Shown here: positions 44,704 through 53,993 of the stretch, one piece after another
Layout of the letters: the number at the start of each line of letters is the position of its first letter
Numbering within the stretch: position 1 is the first letter of the stretch
Assembly: GCF_003987645.1 (NCBI RefSeq)
Contig: NZ_NGKA01000006.1
Span: 1 to 64,000, forward strand
Length of the DNA stretch: 64,000 nt
Direction of reading: 5' to 3'
Origin: Vagococcus elongatus
Lineage (GTDB): Bacteria > Bacillota > Bacilli > Lactobacillales > Vagococcaceae
The notes under the pieces: model-generated
Seen by the model: only the letters and a program-made list of their open reading frames with translations
Databases searched by the model: none
Told to the model about the DNA's origin: nothing
Position numbers and translations under genes: made by a program

Positions 44704-45261
44704 ATGATTTCAGTGAATGATTTAAGAACAGGTTTGACAATTGAGTTTGATGGGGGCATCTGGCGTGTGATGGATTTTCAACACGTAAAGCCGGGTAAAG
44801 GTGCAGCATTTGTTCGAACAAAGTTGAAAAACTTGCGAAATGGCAATGTGCAAGAAAAAACTTTTCGAGCTGGTGAAAAAGTCAGTCGTGCACAAATCGA
44901 CAATAAAAAAATGCAGTATTTATATGTTAGTGGCGATAGTCATGTTTTTATGGATACGGAAAGCTATGAACAAATAGAGTTGCCCACTGAATTGATTGAA
45001 GATGAGTTGAATTATCTGCTGGAAAACAGCATTTGCAACATTATTATGTACGGAACTGAGACGATTGGTGTTTCTCTTCCTAATACTGTCATACTGGAAG
45101 TGGCTGAGACTGAACCCGGCATTAAAGGGGACACGGCTTCCGGAGGATCAAAACCAGCCAAAATGGAAACAGGATTGGTTGTGCAAGTACCGTTTTTCGT
45201 CAATCAGGGAGACAAACTAGTTATTAATACTGAAGATGGTTCTTATTCATCAAGAGCCTAA
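44704..45261 (+). CDS. efp: Elongation factor P
   Basis: This 185-residue tRNA-shaped protein relieves ribosome stalling at proline runs. The tip loop [10 protein letters not shown] carries Lys32, the residue modified in Firmicutes such as Bacillus. AGGAGG precedes the ATG. Confidence 0.97.
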   Translation: MISVNDLRTGLTIEFDGGIWRVMDFQHVKPGKGAAFVRTKLKNLRNGNVQEKTFRAGEKVSRAQIDNKKMQYLYVSGDSHVFMDTESYEQIELPTELIEDELNYLLENSICNIIMYGTETIGVSLPNTVILEVAETEPGIKGDTASGGSKPAKMETGLVVQVPFFVNQGDKLVINTEDGSYSSRA

Positions 45262-45290
45262 TCATTTCATTCCAGGAAGGAGATAGTAAG

Positions 45291-45716
45291 ATGGTACAAA
45301 ATTCAGAACTGATATTGGAAAATATGGAAGAAAATTCAGGCGGTGAAATTGTGATTGCTCCTGAAGTTCTAGAAGTCATTATTGGTATTGCTGCGGCAAA
45401 AGTTGAAGGTGTTTACGGAATGCGCGGTAACTTAGCTTCCAATGTGAATGAACTTCTTGGAAAAAAGGCTCATGGCAAGGGCGTGTTCCTCAACATTGTG
45501 GATGAAGGAATAAAAGTTGATTTATACTGCTATTTGAACTATGGTGTTTCGGTTCCGAAAGTAGCCTTGGAAATGCAAGAAAAAGTCAGACAGCAGGTGC
45601 TGTACATGACAGATTTGGATTTGTTGGAGGTCAATGTTCATGTGCTGGCAGTAATTCCTGAAAAAATGACTGCGCCATCGTTGGAAGAATTACTACAACT
45701 GGAAGAGGATGAATAG
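45291..45716 (+). CDS. yqhY: Asp23/Gls24 family envelope stress protein, YqhY
   Basis: This 141-residue cytoplasmic protein has the Asp23 pattern EIVIAPEVLEVIIGIAAAKVEGVYGMRGN and a basic-acidic C-terminus. YqhY is conserved between efp and nusB; loss in Bacillus disturbs fatty-acid synthesis control. Overlaps nusB by 8 bp. Confidence 0.93.
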   Translation: MVQNSELILENMEENSGGEIVIAPEVLEVIIGIAAAKVEGVYGMRGNLASNVNELLGKKAHGKGVFLNIVDEGIKVDLYCYLNYGVSVPKVALEMQEKVRQQVLYMTDLDLLEVNVHVLAVIPEKMTAPSLEELLQLEEDE

Positions 45717-46143
45717 TGTGGAGTTGACCCGTCGTGAGATTAGAGTGAAGGCTCTGCAGGCTCTTTATCCTTTCGATTTTCATCAAGAATTAACGAAAGA
45801 AGCTGCGATCGACTATGCCCTGACATTTGGTGAGGAAGACTTGTTGGATACGGATCGAGAAAATTTTATCCCTTCGTATCTAGAAACCCTTGTGTCGGGA
45901 GTCATTGAACATCAAGCGGAGATTGACCAGAAAATCAAAGAAAACTTAAAAAAATGGAGTATTTCCAGAATTGCTAAAACAGATTTAATTATCATGCGTA
46001 TCGCAATTTATGAAATGCTTTATGAAGAAAAGACACCTAATATTGTTGCGTTAAATGAAGCTCTTGAACTAACAAAAATTTACAGCGATGATCAGTCAAG
46101 AAAATTTGTCAATGGCGTTTTGTCGAATATTGTAAATCAGTAA
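45709..46143 (+). CDS. nusB: Transcription antitermination factor NusB
   Basis: This 144-residue protein binds boxA RNA with S10 to support rRNA transcription. Typical parts are RREIRVKALQALYPFDF, KWSISRIAKTDLIIMRIAIYEMLY and VALNEALELTKIY. Start at ATG 45709 overlaps yqhY; a GTG at 45718 is an alternative. Confidence 0.95.
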   Translation: MNSVELTRREIRVKALQALYPFDFHQELTKEAAIDYALTFGEEDLLDTDRENFIPSYLETLVSGVIEHQAEIDQKIKENLKKWSISRIAKTDLIIMRIAIYEMLYEEKTPNIVALNEALELTKIYSDDQSRKFVNGVLSNIVNQ

Positions 46144-46152
46144 AAGCTCGGA

Positions 46153-46188
46153 AAATCAAAAAGACTTTCTGGGCTTTTTGATTTCTTT
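46153..46188 (+). terminator. Terminator after nusB
   Basis: An 11-bp stem (46153-46163 with 46174-46184) followed by T-rich sequence. Confidence 0.7.
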
Positions 46189-46248
46189 CCTGCGTCTATG
46201 AACTATGATAAAATGGAAATATATGCCTACCGAAAGGGGAGTTGAAAC

Positions 46249-47058
46249 ATGACAGTTATCATGGATGGTAAAAAAATTTCAGCTGAATTACAAGACGGAC
46301 TAAAACGAAAAGTATCAGAGGCTGCAGAAGATATTCGCGTGGTAACGCTAGGGTTTCACGAGACTCCTTCCTTTTTGTATAAGCGCAGAAAAAAATTAGC
46401 AGATAAACTGGGCATTGTCTATGACTACCACTTGATTTCTCCCGCCGATAGTCATGAAATCATGACAGCGTTTAGTCAAAATCAGAAAATTTCAGGATTG
46501 GTTTTAGATGGAGAAATCCCTGATTCTTTAGATGAGTTTTCTTTAAGACTTGCTATGGCTCCCGATAAGGATATGGAAGGTTTTCATCCGATCAATCAGG
46601 GGAAATTATTACTGGGTGAAAAAGGACTGGTGCCCCCAACTCCTTTAGCGGCGATTGCATTATTAAAAGCTTATGATATTCCGATAAATGGGAAACATGT
46701 AGTTGTTTTTGGCAGAGGAAAAGTTGTGGGAAAACCACTTATTCCCTTGTTGCTAAAAGAAAATGCCACAGTGACAGTCCTTCACTCACGTTCAAAAGAA
46801 CCGGAAAAAATTGCCTCTCAAGCGGATATTGTGATATCAGCCGTAGGGAAACCTCGCTTCATCAACGGAGACTATATCAAAGAAGGCGCCGTTGTTGTGG
46901 ATATTGGCATGAGTACGGATGAGTCTGGGAATTTATCCGGAGATGTGGACAGTGACGCAGTAATGGGAAAAGCAGGGTACCTTAGTTTAGTTAAAGGAGG
47001 CATCTCTCCTTTAGGCTTGACCATGTTTATGAAACAAATTGTGGATCAATATAAGTAA
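46249..47058 (+). CDS. folD: Divergent FolD: methylenetetrahydrofolate dehydrogenase/cyclohydrolase
   Basis: By place (between nusB and xseA) and fold this is FolD, which interconverts methylene-, methenyl- and formyl-tetrahydrofolate with NADP. At 269 residues it is about 15 short of the norm. The catalytic Tyr44 and Lys48 pair (YKRRK) and GFHPINQGKLL are present, as are GKHVVVFGRGKVVGKP and VKGGISPLG-like ends. But the VQLPLP motif is replaced by VLDGEIPD (85-92), KDVDGFH by KDMEGFH, PCTP by PPTP and GRSNIVG by GRGKVVG. These changes hit substrate and NADP contacts, so one activity may be altered. Confidence 0.85.
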   Translation: MTVIMDGKKISAELQDGLKRKVSEAAEDIRVVTLGFHETPSFLYKRRKKLADKLGIVYDYHLISPADSHEIMTAFSQNQKISGLVLDGEIPDSLDEFSLRLAMAPDKDMEGFHPINQGKLLLGEKGLVPPTPLAAIALLKAYDIPINGKHVVVFGRGKVVGKPLIPLLLKENATVTVLHSRSKEPEKIASQADIVISAVGKPRFINGDYIKEGAVVVDIGMSTDESGNLSGDVDSDAVMGKAGYLSLVKGGISPLGLTMFMKQIVDQYK

Positions 47059-47069
47059 GAGGTGACACT

Positions 47070-48416
47070 TTGTCTGAAAATCAATATTTAACTGTAACAG
47101 CACTTACCAAATATTTAAAATATAAATTTGATCAGGACCCTTATTTGCAAAGGATATATTTGACAGGAGAATTGTCAAATTTCCGACTTCGGCCAAATGC
47201 CCATCAATATTTTTCTTTAAAAGATGAAAAAGCCAAAATTTCAGCAATTATGTTTAAGGGTGCTTTTCAAAAGTTAAAGTTTCAGCCTAAAGAAGGCATG
47301 AAAGTCTTAGTGATCGGCAGAGTTTCTTTGTATGAGGCCAGCGGGCAATACCAAATCTATGTGGAACATATGGAACCTGACGGCATTGGCGCCTTATATC
47401 AAGCTCTGGCAGAAATGAAAGAAAAGCTGGCAAAAGAAGGGCTATTTTCTGTGCCTAAAAAAAGTTTGCCTAAATTTCCTAAACGGATTGCCGTCATCAC
47501 AAGTCCAAGCGGGGCAGTCGTTCGTGATATCATGACGACAGTCAAGCGAAGATATCCGATTGTTGAACTGGTGGTTTTCCCCACGCTTGTCCAAGGGGAT
47601 AGAGCGGCTCAGAGCATTGTAGAAAATATCTACAAAGTTGAGAAGTTAGGTAACTTTGACACGTTAATCATCGCTCGCGGGGGCGGGTCTATCGAAGATT
47701 TATGGCCTTTTAATGAAGAAAGGGTAGCTCGTGCGATTGCTGGAGCGGAAGTTCCTGTGATTTCATCTGTTGGCCATGAAACGGATACAACAATAGCTGA
47801 CTTGGTAGCAGATGTCAGAGCGGCTACGCCCACTGCGGCAGCAGAATTATCAGTGCCTAACCTGTCGGAAGAATTACTGAAAATCAAAGAAAAAGAAAAC
47901 CGTTTGCTGCAGGCATTTATCGGTCAGATAAGACATAAGCAGCAGCGTTTATTACGTCCGATGGATTCATATGTTTTTAAACAGCCTCATCGTTTGTACG
48001 AAAGCGTGACTTTAAAATTAGATCGTATGTTACAGCAATTTCAACAGAACAGTAAAGCAGTGTTGGATGATAAACAGAAGAGGCTTGATGATACTGCCCA
48101 ACGATTGCTGATGACACAGCCTAGAAATCAAATAGTTCAGTCTCAGCAGCAATTAGATTTTACGAAAAAACAACTGCTGGCAGAAATCAGCCGAAGATAC
48201 GAGAAAAGCCGGAAAGATTTATTGCAAGCCACCAGTGAACTCGACTTATTAAGTCCGCTGAAAATAATGAGCCGCGGGTACGGTTATGTGACTGAAGAAA
48301 AGAAAATCATTCACTCCGTTACGCAACTAACGCCAGACAGTCTTATTAATATCCATTTTTCTGATGGCGTAGCTGAGGCAAAAGTGTTAACTATAGAAGA
48401 GAAAAAAGAGGGATAA
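47070..48416 (+). CDS. xseA: Exodeoxyribonuclease VII large subunit
   Basis: This 448-residue nuclease subunit has the N-terminal OB fold (LTKYLKYKFDQDPYL, GELSNFRL) and a catalytic core with ITSPSGAVVRDI, IARGGGSIEDLWPFNEE and ISSVGHETDTTIADLVAD, then a coiled coil. It starts with TTG at 47070 after AGAGGTG. Four bases separate it from xseB. Confidence 0.95.
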   Translation: MSENQYLTVTALTKYLKYKFDQDPYLQRIYLTGELSNFRLRPNAHQYFSLKDEKAKISAIMFKGAFQKLKFQPKEGMKVLVIGRVSLYEASGQYQIYVEHMEPDGIGALYQALAEMKEKLAKEGLFSVPKKSLPKFPKRIAVITSPSGAVVRDIMTTVKRRYPIVELVVFPTLVQGDRAAQSIVENIYKVEKLGNFDTLIIARGGGSIEDLWPFNEERVARAIAGAEVPVISSVGHETDTTIADLVADVRAATPTAAAELSVPNLSEELLKIKEKENRLLQAFIGQIRHKQQRLLRPMDSYVFKQPHRLYESVTLKLDRMLQQFQQNSKAVLDDKQKRLDDTAQRLLMTQPRNQIVQSQQQLDFTKKQLLAEISRRYEKSRKDLLQATSELDLLSPLKIMSRGYGYVTEEKKIIHSVTQLTPDSLINIHFSDGVAEAKVLTIEEKKEG

Positions 48417-48419
48417 AAG

Positions 48420-48662
48420 ATGGCAGTAAGCAGAACAGAACAGTCCTTTGAAGCCGCTTTGGAGCAGTTAGAGGGAATCGTCAAAGAATTAGAAAAAGGA
48501 GATATCCCTTTGGAAGAAGCGTTGACCAGTTTTAAAAAGGGAATTGAACTCAGCCAATTTTGTCAAAAAAAATTAACTGATGCAGAAGAAGTGTTAACTA
48601 AAATCATGAATGAAAATGATGAAGAGATTATTTTCGAAGAAAGGGAGCCAATGGATGAGTAA
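48420..48662 (+). CDS. xseB: Exodeoxyribonuclease VII small subunit
   Basis: This 80-residue subunit has FEAALEQLEGIVKELEKGDIPLEEAL, the family signature. It overlaps the ispA start by 8 bp. Confidence 0.95.
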   Translation: MAVSRTEQSFEAALEQLEGIVKELEKGDIPLEEALTSFKKGIELSQFCQKKLTDAEEVLTKIMNENDEEIIFEEREPMDE

Positions 48663-49545
48663 TCAGAGTTTGGCAGATTTTTCTTCTGCTCATTTACCTA
48701 AAGTCAATCAGGTGATGAGAGATTTTCTTCAGAAAGTTACTACTGAGCAGAGTTTGTGGGAAGCGATGGACTATTCTGTTTCTGCTGGAGGCAAACGCAT
48801 CAGACCGTTACTTTTTCTTGCAACGTTGGACTTTTTAGGTGTGGAGCTAAAAAAAGAGCATTACGAAGTGGCGGCTGCCCTTGAGATGGTTCATACCTAT
48901 TCTTTGATTCATGATGACTTGCCTGCAATGGACAATGATGACCTTCGCCGAGGGAAACCGACAAACCACAAAGTATTTGGCGAAGGGATGGCAATTTTAG
49001 CCGGGGATGGTTTATTGACGGAGGCTTTTCATTTAGTTGCGTCAGTTGATTTGACTAGTGACTTACGAGTGATGCTTCTTGAAAAATTGGCTTCAGCTGC
49101 TGGTACCAATGGAATGATAGCTGGTCAGACGGCAGACATCGAAGGGGAAAATCGCCAACTTGATTTGAAACAATTACAGAAAACTCACCAGCGGAAGACA
49201 GGAGCTTTGATTTTGTTTGCTGTTCAGGCTGCCTGCAAATTAGCACAGGCAGAACAAGAAATTGAAGACTTGATGACTGTTTATGGTGAAAATTACGGTA
49301 TTGCTTTTCAAATCAAAGATGATATTTTAGATGTTGTCGGTGATGAACAGGAGCTAGGGAAAAAAACCGGTTCAGATGAATCGTTGAACAAAAGCACATA
49401 TACTTCTTTGTTAGGAATCGAAGGAGCACAAAAAAAATTAGAACATCACATTGACCAAGCAGTGTCCTCCCTTCATGATGTTCAAGATAAAATCAGCAAA
49501 AAAGATGTATCGTTACTGGAAAAGCTGATCTGGAAGTTGAGATGA
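48655..49545 (+). CDS. ispA: Farnesyl diphosphate synthase (polyprenyl synthetase)
   Basis: This 296-residue enzyme builds FPP from IPP and DMAPP for undecaprenyl carriers and quinones. The two Asp-rich motifs are DDLPAMDNDD (first) and DDILDVVGDEQELGK (second). I use the ATG at 48655 (MSNQSLADF) after AAGGGAG; the earlier in-frame ATG at 48610 lies inside xseB. Confidence 0.94.
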   Translation: MSNQSLADFSSAHLPKVNQVMRDFLQKVTTEQSLWEAMDYSVSAGGKRIRPLLFLATLDFLGVELKKEHYEVAAALEMVHTYSLIHDDLPAMDNDDLRRGKPTNHKVFGEGMAILAGDGLLTEAFHLVASVDLTSDLRVMLLEKLASAAGTNGMIAGQTADIEGENRQLDLKQLQKTHQRKTGALILFAVQAACKLAQAEQEIEDLMTVYGENYGIAFQIKDDILDVVGDEQELGKKTGSDESLNKSTYTSLLGIEGAQKKLEHHIDQAVSSLHDVQDKISKKDVSLLEKLIWKLR

Positions 49546-50369
49546 TTAAGATGAAAAAAGAACGGGTAGACGTTTTGGTCGTAGCTCAGGGACTGTGTGA
49601 TACCCGTGAGCAAGCAAAACGCAGTGTCATGGCGGGACTTGTTTACGATGAAAATAACGAACGAATGGATAAGCCGGGGATGAAAATCCCAGAACACACG
49701 AAACTGCAATTAAAAGGGTCCCGTTTGCCCTATGTTTCCCGCGGCGGCTTAAAATTAGAGAAGGCAATCGAAGTTTTTGACATTGAGATGGCAGATAAGA
49801 TTTTGCTGGATATTGGCGCATCGACGGGCGGGTTTACAGATGTTTCATTACAAAACGGGGCGAAATTAAGTTACGCTCTTGATGTTGGCTACAATCAGTT
49901 AGCATGGAAACTCAGGCAAGATGAACGAGTCGTTGTGATGGAAAAAACCAATTTCCGCTATGCTAAGCCTGAAGATTTTACAAAAGGTGTCCCGGATATC
50001 GCAACTATTGATGTGTCATTTATTTCGTTAAAATTGATTTTACCTGTATTAAAAACTATTTTAAAGGAGCAGGGAGAAGTTGTGTGTTTAGTTAAACCGC
50101 AATTCGAAGCTGGGCGAGAGTTTGTGGGGAAAAATGGGATTATTCGAGACAAAGAAGTCCATGAAATGGTCTTGTTTCAACTGCTGTCTTTTATGCAAGA
50201 AGCAGGGTATGAAATTCAAGGTGTCAGCTACTCACCGATAAGAGGCGGAGAAGGAAATATCGAGTTTTTAGCCTACTTGATCAATTCAAAACAGCCGAAG
50301 ATAAAACCTGAAAGCTCTATCAAGGAACTCAGTCAAGAAATTGTAGCTAAAGCTCACCAATCGTTATAA
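49542..50369 (+). CDS. tlyA: TlyA-family rRNA methyltransferase (YqxC)
   Basis: This 275-residue protein has an N-terminal S4 RNA-binding domain (about 5-65, RVDVLVVAQGLCDTREQAKR) and an FtsJ-like methyltransferase domain (LLDIGASTGGFTD, ALDVGYNQLAWKLR). Mycobacterial TlyA methylates 16S and 23S rRNA; Firmicute homologues share the fold and the argR-recN context. ATG overlaps the ispA stop; a second ATG at 49551 is possible. Confidence 0.92.
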   Translation: MIKMKKERVDVLVVAQGLCDTREQAKRSVMAGLVYDENNERMDKPGMKIPEHTKLQLKGSRLPYVSRGGLKLEKAIEVFDIEMADKILLDIGASTGGFTDVSLQNGAKLSYALDVGYNQLAWKLRQDERVVVMEKTNFRYAKPEDFTKGVPDIATIDVSFISLKLILPVLKTILKEQGEVVCLVKPQFEAGREFVGKNGIIRDKEVHEMVLFQLLSFMQEAGYEIQGVSYSPIRGGEGNIEFLAYLINSKQPKIKPESSIKELSQEIVAKAHQSL

Positions 50370-50395
50370 ACAAATCGAGCCAGGGAGGTCTGAAC

Positions 50396-50857
50396 GTGAG
50401 AAAAAAAGAACGTCATGCATTAATTGAAAAAATCATCCGTGAAAATCAAATTGCGACACAAGAAGAGTTGGTGGCTCATTTGCTGGCTCAGTCGGTTTTT
50501 GTTACGCAGGCAACAATCTCGAGAGATATTAAGGAAATGCAGCTGGTGAAGACGGTGCTGGATGGCGGTAAAACCCAGTATCAAATGATGAGCAACACCA
50601 GGGAAACTCCACCCATCAAATTAGAAAAAATGTTAGGCAATTCTTTGCGTAAGTTAAAACGTAAGGATGATTTGGTTCTGCTTCAAACGGTCCCTGGAAC
50701 AGCGACGACGTTGGCAAAAGTCGTAGAGGAAAAGTTCTCTTCCCAACTTTTTACAGTAATGACTGACGATGATAAAATCCTCCTGTTTTGCTTAGGTGAT
50801 GAGGAAGCAAAAGAGGTGAAGGAGCAGCTGGAAGTAATACAGGCTAAAAGCAGGTGA
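50396..50857 (+). CDS. argR: Arginine repressor ArgR/AhrC
   Basis: This 153-residue hexameric regulator has the winged helix (about 1-70; ATQEELVAHLLAQ, TQATISRDIKEM) and the arginine-binding C-terminal domain (TVPGTATTLAKVVEE, TDDDKILLFC). It lies before recN as in Bacillus. Starts with GTG after GGGAGG. Confidence 0.94.
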   Translation: MRKKERHALIEKIIRENQIATQEELVAHLLAQSVFVTQATISRDIKEMQLVKTVLDGGKTQYQMMSNTRETPPIKLEKMLGNSLRKLKRKDDLVLLQTVPGTATTLAKVVEEKFSSQLFTVMTDDDKILLFCLGDEEAKEVKEQLEVIQAKSR

Positions 50858-50861
50858 GAAA

Positions 50862-52535
50862 ATGTTACAAGAATTAACGATTAAAGATTTTGCGATTATT
50901 TCAGACTTAAACCTTTCTTTTTATAGCGGCATGACGGTTTTAACCGGTGAGACCGGGGCAGGAAAGTCGATAATTATCGATGCGGTCGGGTTGTTGGCAG
51001 GGGGGAGAGGTTCTGCGGACTTTGTGAGACAGGGGGCAGAGCGTTCTGTTTTAGAAGGACAGTTTTTTGTCGGCCCAAAATTGCTGGGCCCCTTGACTGA
51101 GGAACTGGCAACCTTTGGAATCGAGATACACGACGGTGTGGTTATCGTCTCACGAATGATTTTAAAAAACGGTAAAAATGTTTGCCGAGTGAATAATCAC
51201 TTAGTAAATATTCAAGTGTTGAAGCGTATTGGTCACTTTTTAGTTGATATACATGGACAGCATGAACATCAAGAATTGATGAAAGTAGAACGCCATCTTG
51301 ATTTTTTAGACCAATTTGGGCAAGAGCAAGTGGCGGAAATCAAGGATACTTATCAAGAAATCTATCATCGTTATCAAGTTTTGACGCGGAAATTAAAAGA
51401 AGTCCGGACCAATGAGAAAGAAAATGCTCAGCGTATGGATATGTTGACATTCCAAAAACAGGAAATTTCTGATGCTAAGCTTCAAGTTGGAGAGGAAAAA
51501 CAGCTTGAAAAGGAACGGCAGTGGTTCATGAATTATCAAAAAATTTCTGATGCTTTAAGCAGCAGTTATGAAGCGTTGCAAGGAAACGAATTCAGCAGCT
51601 TATCTCAAATTGGTCTTGCTATGGATGAAATGGATGGTATTCAAGAACTGAATCAAGAATATCAACATTTATATGAAGAAATAGCTTCTAGTTATTACCA
51701 ACTTGAAGAAGCGAGTCGCAGTTTAAAAGTAGAGTTGGATAGTGTGGAGCTGGATGAAAGTCGTGTAAACTTTGTTGAAGAGCGGCTAAACTTGATTCGT
51801 CAGCTCAAAAGGAAGTATGGTGATTCTGAAGAAGCCATCTTGTCACATTATGAACGTGTTGTGCAGGAACTGGATGCTACCTTGACTGCTGGCGATCAGT
51901 TGGAACAGCTGGCTGATGAGCTGGATCAAGTGGAAGAGGCATTGCAGAAAGCGGCAGATCAGCTGACAGAAGTTAGAAAGATTACAGCAAAGAAAATGGA
52001 GCAGGAAATAATCGCTCAGCTCAAAGATTTGTATTTGGAGAAAACGGTGTTTGAAGTTAAATTTCAAAAGAAAGTATGGCAACGAACTGGACAGGACGAC
52101 ATAGAATTTTTTATCAGCACTAACCCGGGAGAACCGACGAAACCGTTAGTGAAAGTAGCTTCGGGGGGAGAGTTATCTCGTGTGATGCTGGCGATGAAGA
52201 GCCTTTTTTCTGAAAGTCAGGGAATCACCAGTATTGTTTTTGATGAAGTGGACACAGGGGTCAGCGGAAGGGTCGCTCAAGCTATTGCGGAAAAAATCCA
52301 TTATATTGCAACTAATTCTCAAGTTTTGTGTATTACGCACTTGCCTCAAGTTGCCGCCGCTGCAGACCATCAGTATTTTATTGAAAAAGAAGTGGTTGAT
52401 CAGCGCACAGAAACAAAAGTTGGTGAGTTAAATCAAACTGAACGGGTTGAAGAGATAGCTCGGATGCTGGCAGGAGAAGTTGTGACCGACTTATCTCGGC
52501 AACATGCCTTTGAATTGCTGAAGCTGTCTAAATAG
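50862..52535 (+). CDS. recN: DNA repair protein RecN
   Basis: This 557-residue SMC-like ATPase acts early in double-strand break repair. Walker A GETGAGKSI is near residue 29, the middle is a long coiled coil (about 160-370) and the C-terminal part has KVASGGELSRVMLAMKS and VFDEVDTGVSGRVAQ. Confidence 0.96.
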   Translation: MLQELTIKDFAIISDLNLSFYSGMTVLTGETGAGKSIIIDAVGLLAGGRGSADFVRQGAERSVLEGQFFVGPKLLGPLTEELATFGIEIHDGVVIVSRMILKNGKNVCRVNNHLVNIQVLKRIGHFLVDIHGQHEHQELMKVERHLDFLDQFGQEQVAEIKDTYQEIYHRYQVLTRKLKEVRTNEKENAQRMDMLTFQKQEISDAKLQVGEEKQLEKERQWFMNYQKISDALSSSYEALQGNEFSSLSQIGLAMDEMDGIQELNQEYQHLYEEIASSYYQLEEASRSLKVELDSVELDESRVNFVEERLNLIRQLKRKYGDSEEAILSHYERVVQELDATLTAGDQLEQLADELDQVEEALQKAADQLTEVRKITAKKMEQEIIAQLKDLYLEKTVFEVKFQKKVWQRTGQDDIEFFISTNPGEPTKPLVKVASGGELSRVMLAMKSLFSESQGITSIVFDEVDTGVSGRVAQAIAEKIHYIATNSQVLCITHLPQVAAAADHQYFIEKEVVDQRTETKVGELNQTERVEEIARMLAGEVVTDLSRQHAFELLKLSK

Positions 52536-52550
52536 TGCTAAATAGATTCA

Positions 52551-52591
52551 TAGCCCCGGGAACTAGTTTTCAAGTCTAATTCCTGGGGCTA
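52551..52591 (+). terminator. Terminator after recN
   Basis: A 16-bp stem with two G-T pairs (52551-52566 with 52576-52591) around a 9-nt loop; a T-rich stretch follows. Confidence 0.85.
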
Positions 52592-52676
52592 AATTAATTT
52601 TTAAAATTTTATCATTTACTAATGTATGAATTAAGTTGATTGATAATATTTTGGGAAAACTCCCCACCTATAGTAA

Positions 52677-52781
52677 TTACAGGAGACTGATGATTCCAGT
52701 AATGACGACAGACCCGACAATAGCGATGAGCATCAACCAAATGACGATATTTTTAATGATTTTAAACTTCTTGCCATTCAA
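52677..52781 (-). CDS. DUF4044-like small membrane protein, 34 residues, TTG start
   Basis: The minus strand encodes 34 residues: a basic head (NGKKFKIIKN) and one membrane span (IVIWLMLIAIVGSVVITGII). This is the shape and wording of the DUF4044 peptides (VVVWLMLIAM-type core) that Lactobacillales carry upstream of the DUF3397-mraZ region. The start is TTG at 52781, about 9 bases after AAGGAAG. It is convergent to recN and divergent to the DUF3397 gene. Function unknown. Confidence 0.68.
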   Translation of the reverse strand: MNGKKFKIIKNIVIWLMLIAIVGSVVITGIISLL

Positions 52782-53052
52782 AACGGTTCACTTCCTTTAT
52801 TTTCATTAGCTATATCTTAGCGTTTTAAGTAAGGATTATCAAGTCTTTTGTTAATACGATCGGATTTATTTTTTGTTTATTAAATAATTATCCCTTACAG
52901 CTGAAAGTAACACGATTGTTTCAAAAGATTACAAGTTATCGCTTTATTGTGACAAAAATACAAAGAAAAAACACACTGTTTAAACTGTTTGCAACGCACG
53001 TGTAAACTTGCCGTTGTATGATGTAGTTATAGAGGAAAGGATTTTATTATTT

Positions 53053-53427
53053 ATGAAGACAATTTCTATTATGCTGATTTTTTGGTACATATATCCTTTT
53101 TTGATTATGTTTGCCAGTAATTTTGTTGTTAAGCGTCTTTCGCTGACAGAGCGAGTAGGCGTTAGAATGCCGGATATCGCAACCTTTTTTTTGTTTATCG
53201 GCTTACATTTTTTATCAATAGAATCATTTTCTGTTTCTATGATGCCCTATGTGGCGATCATCATCTTGCTGATAGGCATAGGCGTAGCCATCGGACACGC
53301 AAGATATTTTGGAGACATCCAGTATAAAAGATTTTTTAAAATGTTTTGGAGAATCACTTTTTTAGCGACCGTTCTCTTATACACTTTTGCCATCATCTTT
53401 AGCTTAGTTAAAATGTTGAAACCTTGA
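53053..53427 (+). CDS. DUF3397 family membrane protein
   Basis: This 124-residue protein has four hydrophobic segments and the conserved GVRMPDIATFFLFIGLHFLS region of DUF3397, which sits just before mraZ in Lactobacillales. Function unknown. I start at 53053 (MKTISIM) after GAGGAAAGGA; the longer frame to 53008 lacks a ribosome site. Confidence 0.82.
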   Translation: MKTISIMLIFWYIYPFLIMFASNFVVKRLSLTERVGVRMPDIATFFLFIGLHFLSIESFSVSMMPYVAIIILLIGIGVAIGHARYFGDIQYKRFFKMFWRITFLATVLLYTFAIIFSLVKMLKP

Positions 53428-53442
53428 TTTATCAAGGTTTTT
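53419..53442 (+). terminator. Short terminator at the end of the DUF3397 gene
   Basis: AACCTTGAT-TT-ATCAAGGTT (53420-53439) then TTT, overlapping the stop codon. Confidence 0.75.
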
Positions 53443-53482
53443 GTTCGTTTGTAAAAAAAAATATATTTTTTTCATTATCTGT

Positions 53483-53506
53483 GTGGTAGAAAGTGGGGGA
53501 ATGTGG
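53483..53506 (+). promoter_or_regulatory. MraZ-box array upstream of mraZ
   Basis: GTGG occurs at 53483, 53493 and 53503, exactly 10 bp apart, within GTGTGGTAGA-AAGTGGGGGA-ATGTGGTAGA. MraZ is known to bind repeated GTG(G) boxes with 10-bp spacing in its own promoter in other bacteria. This is the expected autoregulatory site for the division cluster. Confidence 0.8.
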
Positions 53507-53545
53507 TAGACTAGATTTACTGAGTGGATACGGAGGTAGTCTATC

Positions 53546-53977
53546 ATGTTTATGGGCGAATATAAACATAATATCGATGCCAAAGGTCGTCTAATTATGC
53601 CCGCAAAATTTCGCGAAGAGTTGGGAGAGAAGTTTATCGTGACTCGGGGGCTGGATGGCTGTTTGTTTGGTTATCCATTAAATGAGTGGACTCATCTGGA
53701 GGAAAAATTAAAAGAACTCCCTCTAGCGAAAAAAGACGCCCGTACGTTCGTAAGATTTTTTTACTCAGCAGCAACAGAATGTGAAATTGATAAGCAAGGC
53801 CGGATAAATATTCCACAAACATTGAGACATCATGCTGAATTGGAAAAAAGCTGTGTCGTCATCGGAGTATCGGACCGCATCGAAATTTGGAGCGAAGAAA
53901 AATGGCAAACGTTCTCCGAAGATGCTGAAGAAAATTATAATGAATTAGCAGAATCAATGATTGATTTTGGGTTTTAA
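53546..53977 (+). CDS. mraZ: Transcriptional regulator MraZ
   Basis: This 143-residue AbrB-fold protein begins [22 protein letters not shown] and repeats the motif as [19 protein letters not shown]. It forms a ring that binds the GTGG boxes upstream. CGGAGG precedes the ATG; rsmH follows by 16 bp. Confidence 0.97.
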   Translation: MFMGEYKHNIDAKGRLIMPAKFREELGEKFIVTRGLDGCLFGYPLNEWTHLEEKLKELPLAKKDARTFVRFFYSAATECEIDKQGRINIPQTLRHHAELEKSCVVIGVSDRIEIWSEEKWQTFSEDAEENYNELAESMIDFGF

Positions 53978-53993
53978 GAAAGGACCTTAGACA

